From Verrucomicrobiaceae bacterium (GTDB lineage: Bacteria; Verrucomicrobiota; Verrucomicrobiia; Verrucomicrobiales; Verrucomicrobiaceae), in NCBI GenBank assembly GCA_016795465.1, contig JAEUHK010000017.1:1-64000 (forward strand): a DNA stretch of 64,000 bases, written 5' to 3'. Below, piece after piece: positions 52,884 through 64,000 of this stretch. Position numbers and translations under genes: made by a program. Below the pieces are notes generated by a model. It was not told where the DNA came from. It made no database searches and saw nothing but the letters and a program-made list of their open reading frames with translations. How positions within the stretch are numbered: position 1 is the first letter of the stretch; each line of letters starts with the position of its first letter.

Positions 52884-53765
52884 ATGGCATCCACATCGCA
52901 TGATTTGACCGAAACGACCGTCGACGGGCCGAAAACACGGCGTTGGGTCATCGAGGCATCGGAATGTGCGGAGATGGGCACGCACCGCATCGCTCGGCTG
53001 GGCTTGGATGAGACCCTGCCGCCCTATCGGCGGGTGCGTATGAGTCCGGAGGGGAGTTTTGTGCTGGCCTGCGTGAGCGGTGAGGGCTCGATTTTGCTCG
53101 ACGGACGCTGGCAGCGGGTGAAGCCGGGGATGGTGTGCCTGGCACCGCCGCGGGTGCTGAACGCATTTGAGGCGAGAGGCCACGCAAAGTGGTGCTTTGC
53201 CTGGGTGCGGTATGATGAGCCGAATTTTGTCACGCCAGTGGTCGGAGCGGCCTCGCCGGTGGTGCCTGGGGCGAATGCGGAGGAGATCGCACGCCTTGTG
53301 ACGGGTCTGCGAGCCGAGTGGGAGGGGGAACGCGAGCCGCGCATGCTGCATCACTGGCTGGAGCTGCTGCATGGCACGATCCGCCGGATCGCCCAGCCCT
53401 GGCGGAGCAAGGAGCCGCGGGTGGCGAAGCTGTGGGCGGATGTGGAGCAGGACCTTGGGCGTGATTGGACGCTGGCGGAGCTGGCGCATCGCAGCCATTG
53501 CAGCCCCGAGCACTTGCGGCGGCTGTGCATGCGGGAACTAGGCCGCAGCCCGATGCAGCATCTCACGTGCCTGCGGATGGAGCTGGCGCGACAGCTCCTG
53601 GAGCAAGACAACGACAAGCTGGAGGTCGTGGCGGCGAGCGTGGGCTACGCAAACGCGGCGATTTTTTCCCGAGTCTTCAAACGCTGGGTGGGTGTGGCTC
53701 CCGGTGAATACCGCGATGGGGAAGTGGCCGGAAAACAGCCTCTCAAAAGCACAAAAAGGCTTTGA
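52884..53765 (+). CDS. AraC-family transcriptional regulator
   Basis: 293 residues from ATG 52884. The N-terminal cupin-like part contains the strand pattern GSILLDGRWQRVKPGMVCLAPP. The C-terminal 100 residues are two helix-turn-helix motifs: WTLAELAHRSHCSPEHLRRLCMRELG and VVAASVGYANAAIFSRVFKRWVGVAPGEYR, the AraC signature. It should bind DNA and respond to a small ligand. Its target is unknown; the adjacent antiporter gene is the best candidate. A strong terminator follows. Confidence 0.9.
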   Translation: MASTSHDLTETTVDGPKTRRWVIEASECAEMGTHRIARLGLDETLPPYRRVRMSPEGSFVLACVSGEGSILLDGRWQRVKPGMVCLAPPRVLNAFEARGHAKWCFAWVRYDEPNFVTPVVGAASPVVPGANAEEIARLVTGLRAEWEGEREPRMLHHWLELLHGTIRRIAQPWRSKEPRVAKLWADVEQDLGRDWTLAELAHRSHCSPEHLRRLCMRELGRSPMQHLTCLRMELARQLLEQDNDKLEVVAASVGYANAAIFSRVFKRWVGVAPGEYRDGEVAGKQPLKSTKRL

Positions 53766-53813
53766 CAGGTGGAGCGAACCTCCTACTCTCCGCCCACTTT
53801 TTCGATTCGCAGG

Positions 53814-53868
53814 CCGGGGTGTATTGTCCCTTGACGCCAAGTCAAGGGACACCATGCCCCGGTTTTCT
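53814..53868 (+). terminator. Large hairpin terminator after the AraC gene
   Basis: Stem: CCGGGG (53814-53819) with CCCCGG (53857-53862), and inner TGTCCCTTGA with TCAAGGGACA, a 7-base loop, then TTTTCTT. It separates the regulator from the tRNA-Thr/tuf unit. Confidence 0.82.
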
Positions 53869-53915
53869 TATCGAAAGAGGAGGAGGCCTCCTTCCACAGG
53901 GCCGCCGCAGGTTAT

Positions 53916-53990
53916 GCTGTTATAGCTCAGTGGTAGAGCACGTCCTTGGTAAGGACGAGGTCGAGGGTTCAAGTCCCTCTAACAGCTCCA
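53916..53990 (+). tRNA. tRNA-Thr (anticodon GGU)
   Basis: 75 bases, CCA encoded (53988-53990). Acceptor GCTGTTA pairs with TAACAGC; anticodon stem CGTCC/GGACG with loop TTGGTAA; anticodon GGT at 53948-53950. Directly upstream of tuf, a common arrangement. Confidence 0.95.
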
Positions 53991-54063
53991 GCGGCCGCTT
54001 CATGGACATGAGGTTCTTCGACAACCAACAAACGAACACAAGCGCACCCCCTCATCCACCCTC

Positions 54064-55248
<1,185 letters not shown>

Positions 55249-55279
55249 GCCTCCTGCGCAAGTTCGTTTGTTTGAATCC

Positions 55280-55314
55280 CCGCCGGGTCTGGCGACAGGC
55301 CCGGCGGTGGTTTC
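55280..55314 (+). terminator. Hairpin after tuf, possible terminator
   Basis: 10-bp stem CCGCCGGGTC (55280-55289) with GGCCCGGCGG (55298-55307), one G-T pair, followed by TGGTTT. The T-run is weak, so it may only attenuate. Confidence 0.55.
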
Positions 55315-55393
55315 ATCTCCCGGCGAAAGCAGGGACGGACTTGCAGATTTGTCATTTCACGCCAACCTATCCGGGAAGCGTCTTCGCTCACAC

Positions 55394-55469
55394 AGGTCAG
55401 TAGCTCAATTGGTAGAGTAGCGGTCTCCAAAACCGTCGGTTGGGGGTTCGAGTCCCTCCTGGCCTGCCA
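55394..55469 (+). tRNA. tRNA-Trp (anticodon CCA)
   Basis: 76 bases with CCA encoded (55467-55469). Acceptor AGGTCAG pairs with CTGGCCT (one G-T). Anticodon stem GCGGT/ACCGT with loop CTCCAAA; anticodon CCA at 55427-55429. The tRNA-Trp just before secE is a widely kept order. Confidence 0.95.
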
Positions 55470-55518
55470 GCGAAGAAATCACCGGAAACACGCAAATCCG
55501 CCGCACACGTCACGCTTC

Positions 55519-55740
55519 ATGAGCAAAGTCCGCAAATATGTCAGCGAGGTTTTCCTCGAACTGAGAAAGGCCACTTGGCCCTGGGATCCTAAAGAGAAGG
55601 GTTTTGCCAAATACCGCGAATTGAATGAATCCACCGTGGTGGTCTTCATCGCGATGATCCTGCTCGGAGCCTTCGTCGCCGTGTTTGACGTGTCGTTCCG
55701 CGAGGCCTTCCAGGCTGCCCAGACTTGGTTTGGCAAATAA
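55519..55740 (+). CDS. secE: Preprotein translocase subunit SecE
   Basis: 73 residues, the short single-anchor form. The N-terminal amphipathic helix (VRKYVSEVFLELRKATWPW) carries the SecE signature ExRKxTWP. One transmembrane helix follows (VVVFIAMILLGAFVAVFDVSF). SecE stabilises SecY in the plasma membrane. It stands between tRNA-Trp and nusG, the classical position. Confidence 0.95.
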   Translation: MSKVRKYVSEVFLELRKATWPWDPKEKGFAKYRELNESTVVVFIAMILLGAFVAVFDVSFREAFQAAQTWFGK

Positions 55741-55802
55741 AATGCCCGCCGGAGCCTTCCGGCACTCTTTTTCCCTTTTACCCGTCTCCGTCACCTCCAG
55801 CC

Positions 55803-56381
55803 ATGGCCACCATTCCCCCCGCCAAAGAACAGTGGTATGCGATCCACGTCCGTTCAGGCCTTGAAAACAAGGTCCGCGAGAACATGCTGCGCCGCATTCA
55901 GACCGAGGAGATGGGTGATTTCGTTTATCAAGTTCTCGTCCCCATGGAGCGTGTCTCCGAGGTGAAGAAGGGCAAGCGCAGCGAGCACAACCGCAAGTTC
56001 TACCCCGGCTATGTGTTCGTGAACTGCCACCTGCTCGACGAGCACAACCGCCTGATCGACCGCTCGTGGTATTTCATCAAGGAAACTGACGGCGTGCTCA
56101 ACTTCGCCAGCGGCAAGGACAATCCGATGCCCATGCGTCAGCGTGATGTGGATGGCATCCTCGCCCAAGCCCGCGAGAAGGAAGATGGTGCCGTCCCAAA
56201 GATCGCTTTCAGCCCCGGCGACAGCGTCCGCGTGGCGGATGGCCCGTTCGAAAGCCAGATCGGCATCGTCGAAGAGATCGACCCCGAGCGCGGCGTGCTG
56301 CGCGTCTCCGTGAACATCTTCGGACGCTCCACGCCGGTCGATCTCGAATACTGGCAGGTCGAAAAGGCCGACGCCTCGTAA
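55803..56381 (+). CDS. nusG: Transcription termination/antitermination factor NusG
   Basis: 192 residues from ATG 55803. The NGN domain (WYAIHVRSGLENKVRENMLRRI, then FYPGYVFVNCHL) binds RNA polymerase. The KOW domain is FSPGDSVRVADGPFESQIGIVEEID, normally linking to Rho or S10. Length and order are usual. The frame is open upstream to 55725 within secE, but ATG 55803 gives the normal N-terminus. Confidence 0.96.
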   Translation: MATIPPAKEQWYAIHVRSGLENKVRENMLRRIQTEEMGDFVYQVLVPMERVSEVKKGKRSEHNRKFYPGYVFVNCHLLDEHNRLIDRSWYFIKETDGVLNFASGKDNPMPMRQRDVDGILAQAREKEDGAVPKIAFSPGDSVRVADGPFESQIGIVEEIDPERGVLRVSVNIFGRSTPVDLEYWQVEKADAS

Positions 56382-56456
56382 TTTTCTTCTCCCGCGCCGC
56401 TTCTGCGCCTCAAACCACCCCTCTTCCAAGAACACACAACCTAAGGACCCCCAGAC

Positions 56457-56882
56457 ATGGCCAAAGAAATCGTCAAACAAATCAAACTGCAGATCAAAGC
56501 CGGCGCGGCCAACCCTTCGCCCCCCATTGGTCCCGCGCTCGGTCAGGCCGGCGTGAACATCATGGGTTTCTGCAAAGAGTTCAACGCCGCCACCCAGAAG
56601 CTCGGCGGTGACGTGCTCCCCACGATCATCACCGTTTACAAGGACAAGTCCTTCACCTTCATCACCAAGCAGCCCCCGGCCTCGAACCTTCTCAAGAAGG
56701 TCGCGAACATCGCCTCCGGCTCCGGTGAAGCGAACAAGAAGAAGGTCGCCAAGATCACCAAGGCCCAGCTTCTCGAAGCCACCAAGCTCAAGCTCGCCGA
56801 CCTCAACACGCAGGACCTTGAGCGTGCCTCCCGCATCATGGCCGGCACCGCCCGCCAGATGGGCATCGAAATCGCCGACTAA
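56457..56882 (+). CDS. rplK: 50S ribosomal protein L11
   Basis: 141 residues. It begins [47 protein letters not shown], the L11 signature (two stretches: the N-terminal helix and [14 protein letters not shown]). The C-terminal RNA-binding half ends in [12 protein letters not shown]. It belongs to the GTPase-associated centre and is the first of the rplKAJL group. AAGGAC in the leader at -12 is one of the few Shine-Dalgarno-like sites here. Confidence 0.97.
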   Translation: MAKEIVKQIKLQIKAGAANPSPPIGPALGQAGVNIMGFCKEFNAATQKLGGDVLPTIITVYKDKSFTFITKQPPASNLLKKVANIASGSGEANKKKVAKITKAQLLEATKLKLADLNTQDLERASRIMAGTARQMGIEIAD

Positions 56883-56947
56883 TCCCCAGTTTCACCCCAA
56901 ACCCACCGCAGGAGAACCCACCCGTTCGCGAACACTGCACCCACACC

Positions 56948-57646
56948 ATGCAAACCCGAAGCAAACGCTACAAAAAAGCCGCCGAGATGATCCCGGCAGG
57001 AAAGCTTTTCTCGATCGAGGAAGCCGCTGACCTGCTCCGCAAGCTCCCCGGCACGAAGTTCAACCAGACCGTCACCCTCTCCTTCCGCATGGGTGTCGAT
57101 CCGAAGAAGTCCGACCAGATGGTCCGCGGCACCTGCCCGCTGCCTCACGGTTCCGGCAAGTCTGTCAAAGTGGCCGTCTTCGCCGTTGGTAATGCTGCCG
57201 ATGCCGCCAAGGCCGCCGGCGCTGAAATCGTCGGTTACGAAGACCTCATCGCCAAGGTGAAGGAAGGTTTCCTCGACTTCGACGTCGCCATCGCCACTCC
57301 GGCCGCGATGAATGAAGTCCGCAAGCTCGGTAAGCAGCTCGGTCCTCGTGGTTTGATGCCGAATCCGCGTACTGGCACCGTCACTGACGACACCGCTGGT
57401 GCTGTCAAAGCCGTGAAGGCCGGCCGCGCCGACTTCAAGCTCGACAAGAACGGCAACATCGCCGCCGGCATCGGCAAGGTGAACTTTGAAACCGCCCAGC
57501 TCGCCGACAACGCTCGCAGCCTCATCGAAGCTGTCTCCCGTGCGAAGCCCGCCTCCGCCCGCGGCCGCTACGTCGAAACCATCACGCTGGCCTCCACGAT
57601 GAGCCCCGCCGTGCGCATCGACGTGTCCAAGTACATCAAACTCTAA
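56948..57646 (+). CDS. rplA: 50S ribosomal protein L1
   Basis: 232 residues, L1-stalk protein. It starts MQTRSKRYKKAAEMI and has the L1 signature LGKQLGPRGLMPNPRTGTV. The two-domain pattern with GKVNFETAQLADNARSLIEA at the end is intact. In many bacteria L1 represses its own rplKA mRNA. No mimic of the rRNA site was sought in detail. It follows rplK by 65 bp. Confidence 0.97.
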   Translation: MQTRSKRYKKAAEMIPAGKLFSIEEAADLLRKLPGTKFNQTVTLSFRMGVDPKKSDQMVRGTCPLPHGSGKSVKVAVFAVGNAADAAKAAGAEIVGYEDLIAKVKEGFLDFDVAIATPAAMNEVRKLGKQLGPRGLMPNPRTGTVTDDTAGAVKAVKAGRADFKLDKNGNIAAGIGKVNFETAQLADNARSLIEAVSRAKPASARGRYVETITLASTMSPAVRIDVSKYIKL

Positions 57647-57669
57647 ACCTCCACGCGCCGAACTGAATC

Positions 57670-58179
57670 ATGAAAGCTGAAAAGACACTTCTCATTGAAG
57701 ACATCCTGCGCCGCGTGAACGCCTCGCCGTTCATGCTCGTGGTCGATTACACCGGCCTGAAGGTGGACAAATTCGCCGAGCTGCGCAAGCGCCTCAGCGC
57801 CGTCGGAGCCGAGATCCACGTTTTCAAAAACAACCTCGTTCAGAAGGCCGCCGGCAAGGCGGGTTATCCTGAAGAGCTTTCCGCCCACCTGACCGGCCAG
57901 AGCGCCTTCGTCACCGGCGTGAAGGAAATCTTCGCCACCGCGAAGATCATGAAGAACTTCGCTGCTGAGTTCGAAAAGCCGGTCATGAAGGCTGGCGTGC
58001 TCGACGGCAAGCTGCTCGACGTGGCCACCATCAAGGCCCTCGCCGATCTGCCTTCCCGCGAAGCTCTCTACTCGATGCTCCTCGGCGTTCTCCAGGCTCC
58101 TGGCTCCGCTCTCGCCCGCGCCCTCAAGGCCAAGGCCGAGAAGGACGGCGCTCCTGCCGAAGCTCCCGCCGCTGCGTAA
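57670..58179 (+). CDS. rplJ: 50S ribosomal protein L10
   Basis: 169 residues. N-terminal fold with LVVDYTGLKVDKFAELRKRL and VFKNNLVQKAAGKAG, then the C-terminal helix (ALARALKAKAEKDGAPAEAP) that carries the L7/L12 dimers. The C-tail is Ala/Pro-rich. It starts 23 bp after rplA, so no room for a long L10 leader between these genes. A 148-bp gap follows before rplL. Confidence 0.96.
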   Translation: MKAEKTLLIEDILRRVNASPFMLVVDYTGLKVDKFAELRKRLSAVGAEIHVFKNNLVQKAAGKAGYPEELSAHLTGQSAFVTGVKEIFATAKIMKNFAAEFEKPVMKAGVLDGKLLDVATIKALADLPSREALYSMLLGVLQAPGSALARALKAKAEKDGAPAEAPAAA

Positions 58180-58327
58180 TCCAACCCCGTTTTACCACAC
58201 CCAATTTGACCAGATGGCCCGTCACACGGCCTGAACACACAAACACCCAATGGTTCCTTGCCGGGGCAGAAGCTTTTGCCCTTAAATCATCCGAGGCTTC
58301 GGAAAACGGCGATACCGACACACTAAC

Positions 58328-58708
58328 ATGGCTGACCTGAATAAAATCGTTGAAGAACTGAGCGGCTTGACCGTCCTCGAAGTCTCTGAACTCGTCAAAA
58401 CCCTCGAAGAGAAGTGGGGCGTGAGCGCCGCTGCTCCTGTTGCCGCTGCTGGCGGTGCCGGTGGTGGTGCTGCTGCACCTGCCGCTGAGGAGAAGACCGA
58501 ATTCGACGTGATCCTCGTCGATGGCGGATCCAACAAGATCGCCGTCATCAAGGAAGTCCGCAACGTCGTCTCCGGACTCGGCCTCGCCGAAGCCAAGGCC
58601 CTCGTCGAAAAAGGCGGTGCCAAGCTGAAGGAAGGCGTGAAGAAGGAAGAGGCGGAAGAAGTGAAGAAGAAGCTGGAAGCCGCCGGCGCCAAGGTCGAGA
58701 TCAAGTAA
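58328..58708 (+). CDS. rplL: 50S ribosomal protein L7/L12
   Basis: 126 residues. N-terminal dimer domain ([25 protein letters not shown]), an Ala/Gly hinge at 38-56 and the C-terminal domain [25 protein letters not shown]12 recruits translation GTPases to the ribosome. The 148-bp gap from rplJ contains a GGGGCA-AAGC-TTGCCC-type hairpin near 58264-58283, a possible attenuator that would set the L10:L12 ratio; this is weak. Confidence 0.97.
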   Translation: MADLNKIVEELSGLTVLEVSELVKTLEEKWGVSAAAPVAAAGGAGGGAAAPAAEEKTEFDVILVDGGSNKIAVIKEVRNVVSGLGLAEAKALVEKGGAKLKEGVKKEEAEEVKKKLEAAGAKVEIK

Positions 58709-59114
58709 TCCCGACACGGTTCTTCAACCGACATACGCTCTTTGGCCGCGTGGCGGCAGATTTGATTCTCCACCACGCGGCCCTGAGCGGCCCTAAAAGA
58801 CCAAAAAGCCCGTTTCGGTGCTCCAAACATCCAAACCGGCCTTTTTCCCGAAAATTTCCCATCCATAGCATGACAGGCTCTTTCTCCGAAAATCTCTCTC
58901 AGCGCGGCTCCAGCCGTGTGGGCGGGTTTTCGTGCGATTCGAGCCGTTTTGCGCCCCATTTCGCCTTCTCCGGCCTCGCGGCAAAAACCGTCGTTTCCGG
59001 TGAATGGTCGAGCTTCCCGCCGTGTGCGGCCGAGTTCAGCCTCATCGTCTGAATTCCGCCGCGCACAGCGCATTTTGCCACCCCACATCGTCTCTAAACC
59101 CGCCCTCTCGTCCC
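58709..59114. other. 406-bp rplL-rpoB spacer
   Basis: No gene visible. A 10-bp perfect inverted repeat GGCCGCGTGG (58744-58753) / CCACGCGGCC (58773-58782) could be an attenuator or mRNA processing site; it has no T-tract. Two CCGAAAAT repeats lie further on. I see no confident promoter, though one for rpoBC would fit here. Confidence 0.55.
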
Positions 59115-62100
59115 ATGTCCCAGCGCACTAACTTTGGCAAGATCCACGAAGTCGCCGAGCCGCCGAATCTCATCGAGATCCAGCTCCGTTCGTATGAGGA
59201 GTTCCTCCAGCAGAACATCCTTCCCTCCAAGCGCAAAAACGTGGGCCTGCAGGCGGTCTTCAAAGAAGTCTTCCCGATCACCAGCTACGACGAGAAGATG
59301 ACGCTCGATTTCGTCCTCTATGAAATCGGCGAGCCGAAGCTCAACTCCCTCGAAGCCATCCGCGAGGCTGAGACCTATTCCGCGCCGCTTTACGTCACTT
59401 ACGAACTCAAGGACGAGGCCGGAGCCAAGCAGGAACGCGTGTACATGGGCGAAATCCCGCTCATGACCGTCCGCGGCACCTTCGTCATCAATGGTGCCGA
59501 GCGCGTGGTCGTCTCCCAGCTTCATCGCTCCCCTGGTATCTGCTTTGAGCAGACGCAGCACCTGAACGGCCGCTGGTTGCACGGCTTCCGCATCATCCCT
59601 GACCGCGGCACCTGGCTGGAAGTGCAGTTCGACACGAACGACCTCCTTTACGTCTATCTCGACCGCCGTCGTCGTCGTCGTAAGTTCCTCGCCACCACGC
59701 TTCTTCGCGTGATCGGCTTCCCGAACGACGAGGACATCCTCAAGCTCTTCTACGACATCCAGGATCTCAAGATCAAGGACAGCCTCACCGAGGAAGACCT
59801 CGCGAACAAAATCCTCTTCAAGGACATCCTCGACGGCGAGCTCATCGTGGCCCGCGCCTACGAGCCGCTCACCCAGGGCGTCATCCGCCAGCTCCAGCAG
59901 CTTGGTCACAAGTCCGTGAAGGTCGTCAACGCCTCTCCGGAAGACCTCCTCATCACCTCCCTGCGCAAAGACACCGCGCGTGATGAAGACGAAGCCCTCA
60001 AAGAAATCTACCGCCGTCTGCGTCCGGGCGATCCGCCCACCACGCCGAACGCCCGCGCTCTCGTGAAGCGCCTCTTCTTCGATCCGAAGCGCTATGACCT
60101 CACCCGCGTCGGCCGTTACAAGATCAACCAGAAGCTCACCCTCAAGGTGGACAGCGACATGCGCATCCTCGGTGCGGAAGACGTCGTCTCCGCCATGCGC
60201 TACCTCTTCAAACTGCGCGGTGGTGAAGGCCTCCTTGATGATATTGACCATCTCGGCTCCCGCCGCGTCCGCGCCGTGGGCGAACTCCTCGCCAACCAGT
60301 GCCGCGTGGGCCTTTCCCGCACGGAACGTCTGGTGAAAGAGCGCATGACGCTGTTCGACGTCCAGATGGACACGATGACGCCGTCCAAGCTCGTCAATCC
60401 GAAGGCCCTCGCCGCCGTCGTGCGCGATTTCTTCGGCCGCAGCCAGCTTTCCCAGTTCATGGATCAGATCAATCCGCTCGCGGAACTGACCCACAAGCGT
60501 CGTCTCTCCGCTCTCGGGCCTGGTGGTCTCAATCGTGACCGCGCCGGCTTCGAAGTCCGTGACGTGCATCCTTCCCACTACGGCCGTATCTGCCCCATTG
60601 AGACGCCGGAAGGTCCGAACATCGGTCTGATCAACTCCCTCGGCGCTTACGCCCGCATCAACGAGTTCGGCTTCATCGAAACGCCGTATCGTCCGTGCAA
60701 AGACGGCAACGTGGCCGAGAAGATCGACTACCTCACCGCCGACCAGGAAGAGAATCACTACATCGCGCAGGCGAACAACCCGATCGACGAAAAAGGCCGC
60801 TTCAAAGGCCCGAAGATCACCGTGCGCTATCGTGGCGAGTTCATCGAAGTGGAGCCTGAAAAGGCCACGCTCATGGACGTGTCTCCGAAGCAGCTCGTGT
60901 CCGTCGCCGCCGCGCTCATCCCGTTCCTTGAGCACGATGACGCCAACCGCGCTCTGATGGGCTCGAACATGCAGCGCCAGGGCGTGCCGCTCCTCGAAGC
61001 GGAAGCTCCCTTCGTCGGCACCGGCATGGAAGCCAAGGCTGCCCGCGATTCCCGCGCCGTGATCGTCGCGGACGCGAATGGCACCGTCGCCGCCTCCACC
61101 GCCGATGTCATCATCGTCACCAAGGATGGCGAACTGCCGATCAAAGAGGACAAATTCCTCGCTGACCCTCTCAAGTCCGTCCAGACCGACGAGGAGAAAG
61201 GCATCTTCGTTTATCCGCTGCGCAAATTCGGCCGCTCGAACGCCGGAACGTGCATCAACCAGCGTCCGCTCGTCAAAAACGGCCAGAAGATCAAGAAGGG
61301 CGATGTCATCGCCGATGGTCCCTGCACCGACAACGGCGAACTCGCCCTCGGCAAGAACATGCTCGTCGCGTTCATGCCTTGGAACGGCTACAACTTCGAA
61401 GACGCCATCGTCATCAGCCGCCGCATCGTGAAGGAGGACATTTATACCTCCATCCACATCGAAGACTTCGAAGTCATCGCTCGTGACACGAAGCTCGGGC
61501 CTGAAGAAATCACTCGCGACATCCCGAATGTCGGTGATGAGGCGCTGAAGAACCTCGACGCCCAGGGCGTCGTGCGCATCGGTGCCGAAGTGAAGCCTGG
61601 CGACATCCTCGTCGGCAAAATCACGCCGAAATCCGAGACGGAACTCGCTCCTGAAGAGCGTCTCCTCCGCGCCATCTTCGGTGAAAAGGCCGCTGACGTG
61701 AAGGACACCTCCCTCCGCGTGCCTTCCGGCTGCGCCGGCATCGTCATGGATGTCCGTGTGGCGAACCGCACCAGCGGCCAGGATTCCGACAAGGAAAAAC
61801 TCAGCCCCGCCGAGTACAAGCGCCAGATCAAGCAGATCGAAGAAGATTACCGCCAGAAGAAGGAAGAGCTCTCCGACCAGCTCACCGACCGCCTGGAAGA
61901 AATCATCGGCGATGACAAGCTCGACAACGACATCGTGAACGGCCAGACGGGCGAAATCATCGTCGCCGCCGGAAAGAAGGTGTCGAAAGCCATGCTTCGC
62001 CGCGTCGCGGAAAACTACGACAGCATCGAAATGGATGCCTCGCCGATGCGCAACAAGCTCTTCGACGCCATCCAGACCTTCGAACAGAAGTTCAGCGATG

Positions 62101-62984
62101 CGGACACCGAGCGTGAGCGCAACCTCGACAAGATCGAAAGCACCGAAACCGCCGCTGAATCCAATGTGGTGAAGCAGGTCCGCGTGTTCGTCGCCGCCAA
62201 GCGTAAGCTTTCCGTCGGTGACAAGATGGCCGGCCGCCACGGTAACAAGGGCGTCGTCGCCACCATCGTGCCGGAAGAAGACATGCCGTTCCTCGAAAAC
62301 GGCGTGCCGGTGGACATCTGCCTCAACCCCCTCGGCGTGCCTTCACGCATGAACGTGGGTCAGGTGCTTGAAACCCACCTCGGCATCGCCGCCAAGGCCC
62401 TCGGCCTGAAGATCGCCACGCCGGTCTTCGACGGTATCCACGAGTCCAAGATCATGGACTTCATCAAGGACGCCAAGAAGCAGCCTGGTTACGAATGGAT
62501 GGGCCTCACCGGCAAATCCCGCCTCTACGACGGCCGCACCGGCGAGCCCTACACGCAGGACACCGTCGTCGGTTACATTTATATGCTGAAGCTGGGCCAC
62601 CTTGTCGCCGACAAGATCCACGCCCGTGCTGTCGGCCCCTACTCGCTCGTCACGCAGCAGCCGCTGGGTGGTAAGGCGCAATACGGCGGCCAGCGCTTCG
62701 GTGAGATGGAGGTGTGGGCGCTTGAGGCCTACGGCGCCGCCTACACGCTGCAGGAGCTCCTCACCGTCAAGTCTGACGACGTGCAGGGCCGCACACGCAT
62801 TTACGAGCAGATCGTCAAAGGTGACCACGCCCTCCAGGCTGGCACACCGGAGTCGTTCAACGTGCTCATCAAGGAAATGCAGTCCCTGGGTCTCGATGTG
62901 AAGGTGCATAAACGCGCCGGAGCCGAGGAACAGGCCGCTGAGCTCGAAGGCCTCGAGCGTTTCGCCACGGCGGCGGGTCTTTAA
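59115..62984 (+). CDS. rpoB: RNA polymerase subunit beta
   Basis: 1289 residues from ATG 59115, start [23 protein letters not shown]. Beta forms one claw of the polymerase and the rifampicin pocket: [29 protein letters not shown] carries the rif-region residues (read in two pieces). Other landmarks are [29 protein letters not shown] and [13 protein letters not shown]. The frame is open upstream to 59004, but that part is not conserved-looking. The leader lacks a Shine-Dalgarno. rpoC follows 58 bp later. Confidence 0.98.
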   Translation: MSQRTNFGKIHEVAEPPNLIEIQLRSYEEFLQQNILPSKRKNVGLQAVFKEVFPITSYDEKMTLDFVLYEIGEPKLNSLEAIREAETYSAPLYVTYELKDEAGAKQERVYMGEIPLMTVRGTFVINGAERVVVSQLHRSPGICFEQTQHLNGRWLHGFRIIPDRGTWLEVQFDTNDLLYVYLDRRRRRRKFLATTLLRVIGFPNDEDILKLFYDIQDLKIKDSLTEEDLANKILFKDILDGELIVARAYEPLTQGVIRQLQQLGHKSVKVVNASPEDLLITSLRKDTARDEDEALKEIYRRLRPGDPPTTPNARALVKRLFFDPKRYDLTRVGRYKINQKLTLKVDSDMRILGAEDVVSAMRYLFKLRGGEGLLDDIDHLGSRRVRAVGELLANQCRVGLSRTERLVKERMTLFDVQMDTMTPSKLVNPKALAAVVRDFFGRSQLSQFMDQINPLAELTHKRRLSALGPGGLNRDRAGFEVRDVHPSHYGRICPIETPEGPNIGLINSLGAYARINEFGFIETPYRPCKDGNVAEKIDYLTADQEENHYIAQANNPIDEKGRFKGPKITVRYRGEFIEVEPEKATLMDVSPKQLVSVAAALIPFLEHDDANRALMGSNMQRQGVPLLEAEAPFVGTGMEAKAARDSRAVIVADANGTVAASTADVIIVTKDGELPIKEDKFLADPLKSVQTDEEKGIFVYPLRKFGRSNAGTCINQRPLVKNGQKIKKGDVIADGPCTDNGELALGKNMLVAFMPWNGYNFEDAIVISRRIVKEDIYTSIHIEDFEVIARDTKLGPEEITRDIPNVGDEALKNLDAQGVVRIGAEVKPGDILVGKITPKSETELAPEERLLRAIFGEKAADVKDTSLRVPSGCAGIVMDVRVANRTSGQDSDKEKLSPAEYKRQIKQIEEDYRQKKEELSDQLTDRLEEIIGDDKLDNDIVNGQTGEIIVAAGKKVSKAMLRRVAENYDSIEMDASPMRNKLFDAIQTFEQKFSDADTERERNLDKIESTETAAESNVVKQVRVFVAAKRKLSVGDKMAGRHGNKGVVATIVPEEDMPFLENGVPVDICLNPLGVPSRMNVGQVLETHLGIAAKALGLKIATPVFDGIHESKIMDFIKDAKKQPGYEWMGLTGKSRLYDGRTGEPYTQDTVVGYIYMLKLGHLVADKIHARAVGPYSLVTQQPLGGKAQYGGQRFGEMEVWALEAYGAAYTLQELLTVKSDDVQGRTRIYEQIVKGDHALQAGTPESFNVLIKEMQSLGLDVKVHKRAGAEEQAAELEGLERFATAAGL

Positions 62985-63042
62985 TCCGCCGTTTTTCCCA
63001 CCAAACAGAAGACAAGCAGCAACCTCCTAACTCATCATCATC

Positions 63043-64000
<958 letters not shown>

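Noticed and set aside
57647..57669. L10 autoregulatory leader before rplJ
   Set aside because: Only 23 bp lie between rplA and rplJ, too short for the usual L10-binding leader. Any control must lie elsewhere.
59094..62240. Very long open frame antisense to rpoB
   Set aside because: It mirrors the codon pattern of rpoB in a GC-rich genome, has Asp/Val/Glu-rich nonsense composition and no fold or motif. The rpoB frame is certain.

Overview
The window looks like a chromosomal stretch from a Verrucomicrobia-type bacterium (PVC group, order Verrucomicrobiales-like). The evidence is a high-GC genome, an LPS/outer-membrane biogenesis block, three DUF1501 and two DUF1549/DUF1553 proteins, secreted sulfatases and other predicted exported enzymes, and pyrimidine- or C/A-rich 5' leaders that mostly lack a Shine-Dalgarno sequence. 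No rRNA, CRISPR array, prophage, integrase or transposase gene was found. There are three tRNA genes: Glu, Thr and Trp.

Layout. 1-1620: the tail of an unknown gene, then a lower-GC two-gene module (UDG-like protein and a tandem CxxC micro-protein) bracketed by imperfect direct repeats. 1616-9780: gluconate permease, HEAT-like protein, M20 amidohydrolase, rplU-rpmA, a HAD phosphatase, nuoG and a Tat-exported TIM-barrel isomerase. 9787-18859: a BatA/VWA membrane protein facing bamA-skp-terminator-lpxD-gcvP. 18918-39148: accessory metabolism, mainly secreted or membrane enzymes (Zn-alcohol dehydrogenase, PlsC-type acyltransferase, beta-propeller hydrolase, sulfatases, M48 peptidase, MBL hydrolase, DUF1501/DUF1549 pairs, a GxxExxY gene, a DUF116-polyprenyl synthase fusion, a Sel1-repeat protein). 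39205-39279: tRNA-Glu. 39594-46102: a six-gene operon. 46104-53765: a third DUF1501 with a DUF1549/DUF1553 gene broken by an in-frame TAG, argH, a CitMHS/NhaD-type antiporter and an AraC regulator. 53916-64000: tRNA-Thr, tuf, tRNA-Trp, secE, nusG, rplK, rplA, rplJ, rplL, rpoB and the start of rpoC, in the classical order.

The most interesting locus is 39594-46102. It encodes a 1117-residue low-complexity protein with at least 16 SPF[A/G/T] repeats and a roadblock-like C-terminus, an MglA-type small GTPase, a free-standing roadblock/MglB-like protein, and then TolQ/ExbB-like, TolR/ExbD-like and TonB-like proteins. This pairs a bacterial polarity switch with a Tol/Exb-type motor, which recalls the Myxococcus MglAB plus AglRQS gliding machinery, but with a novel disordered scaffold and a TolR-like subunit whose usual proton-carrying Asp is Asn. 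A sigma70-like promoter overlaps a near-perfect 20-bp palindrome in an AT-rich island just upstream.

A second theme is intergenic palindromes whose arms are built from short tandem units of 7-10 bp (5177-5241, 27357-27422, 36386-36511, 47541-47641). One pair of such arms (31384-31411 and 31825-31852) brackets the GxxExxY gene, which sits between a DUF1549 gene and a DUF1501 gene. A tandem repeat of another type has become part of a sulfatase signal peptide. All calls come from reading the sequence; no homology search was run.
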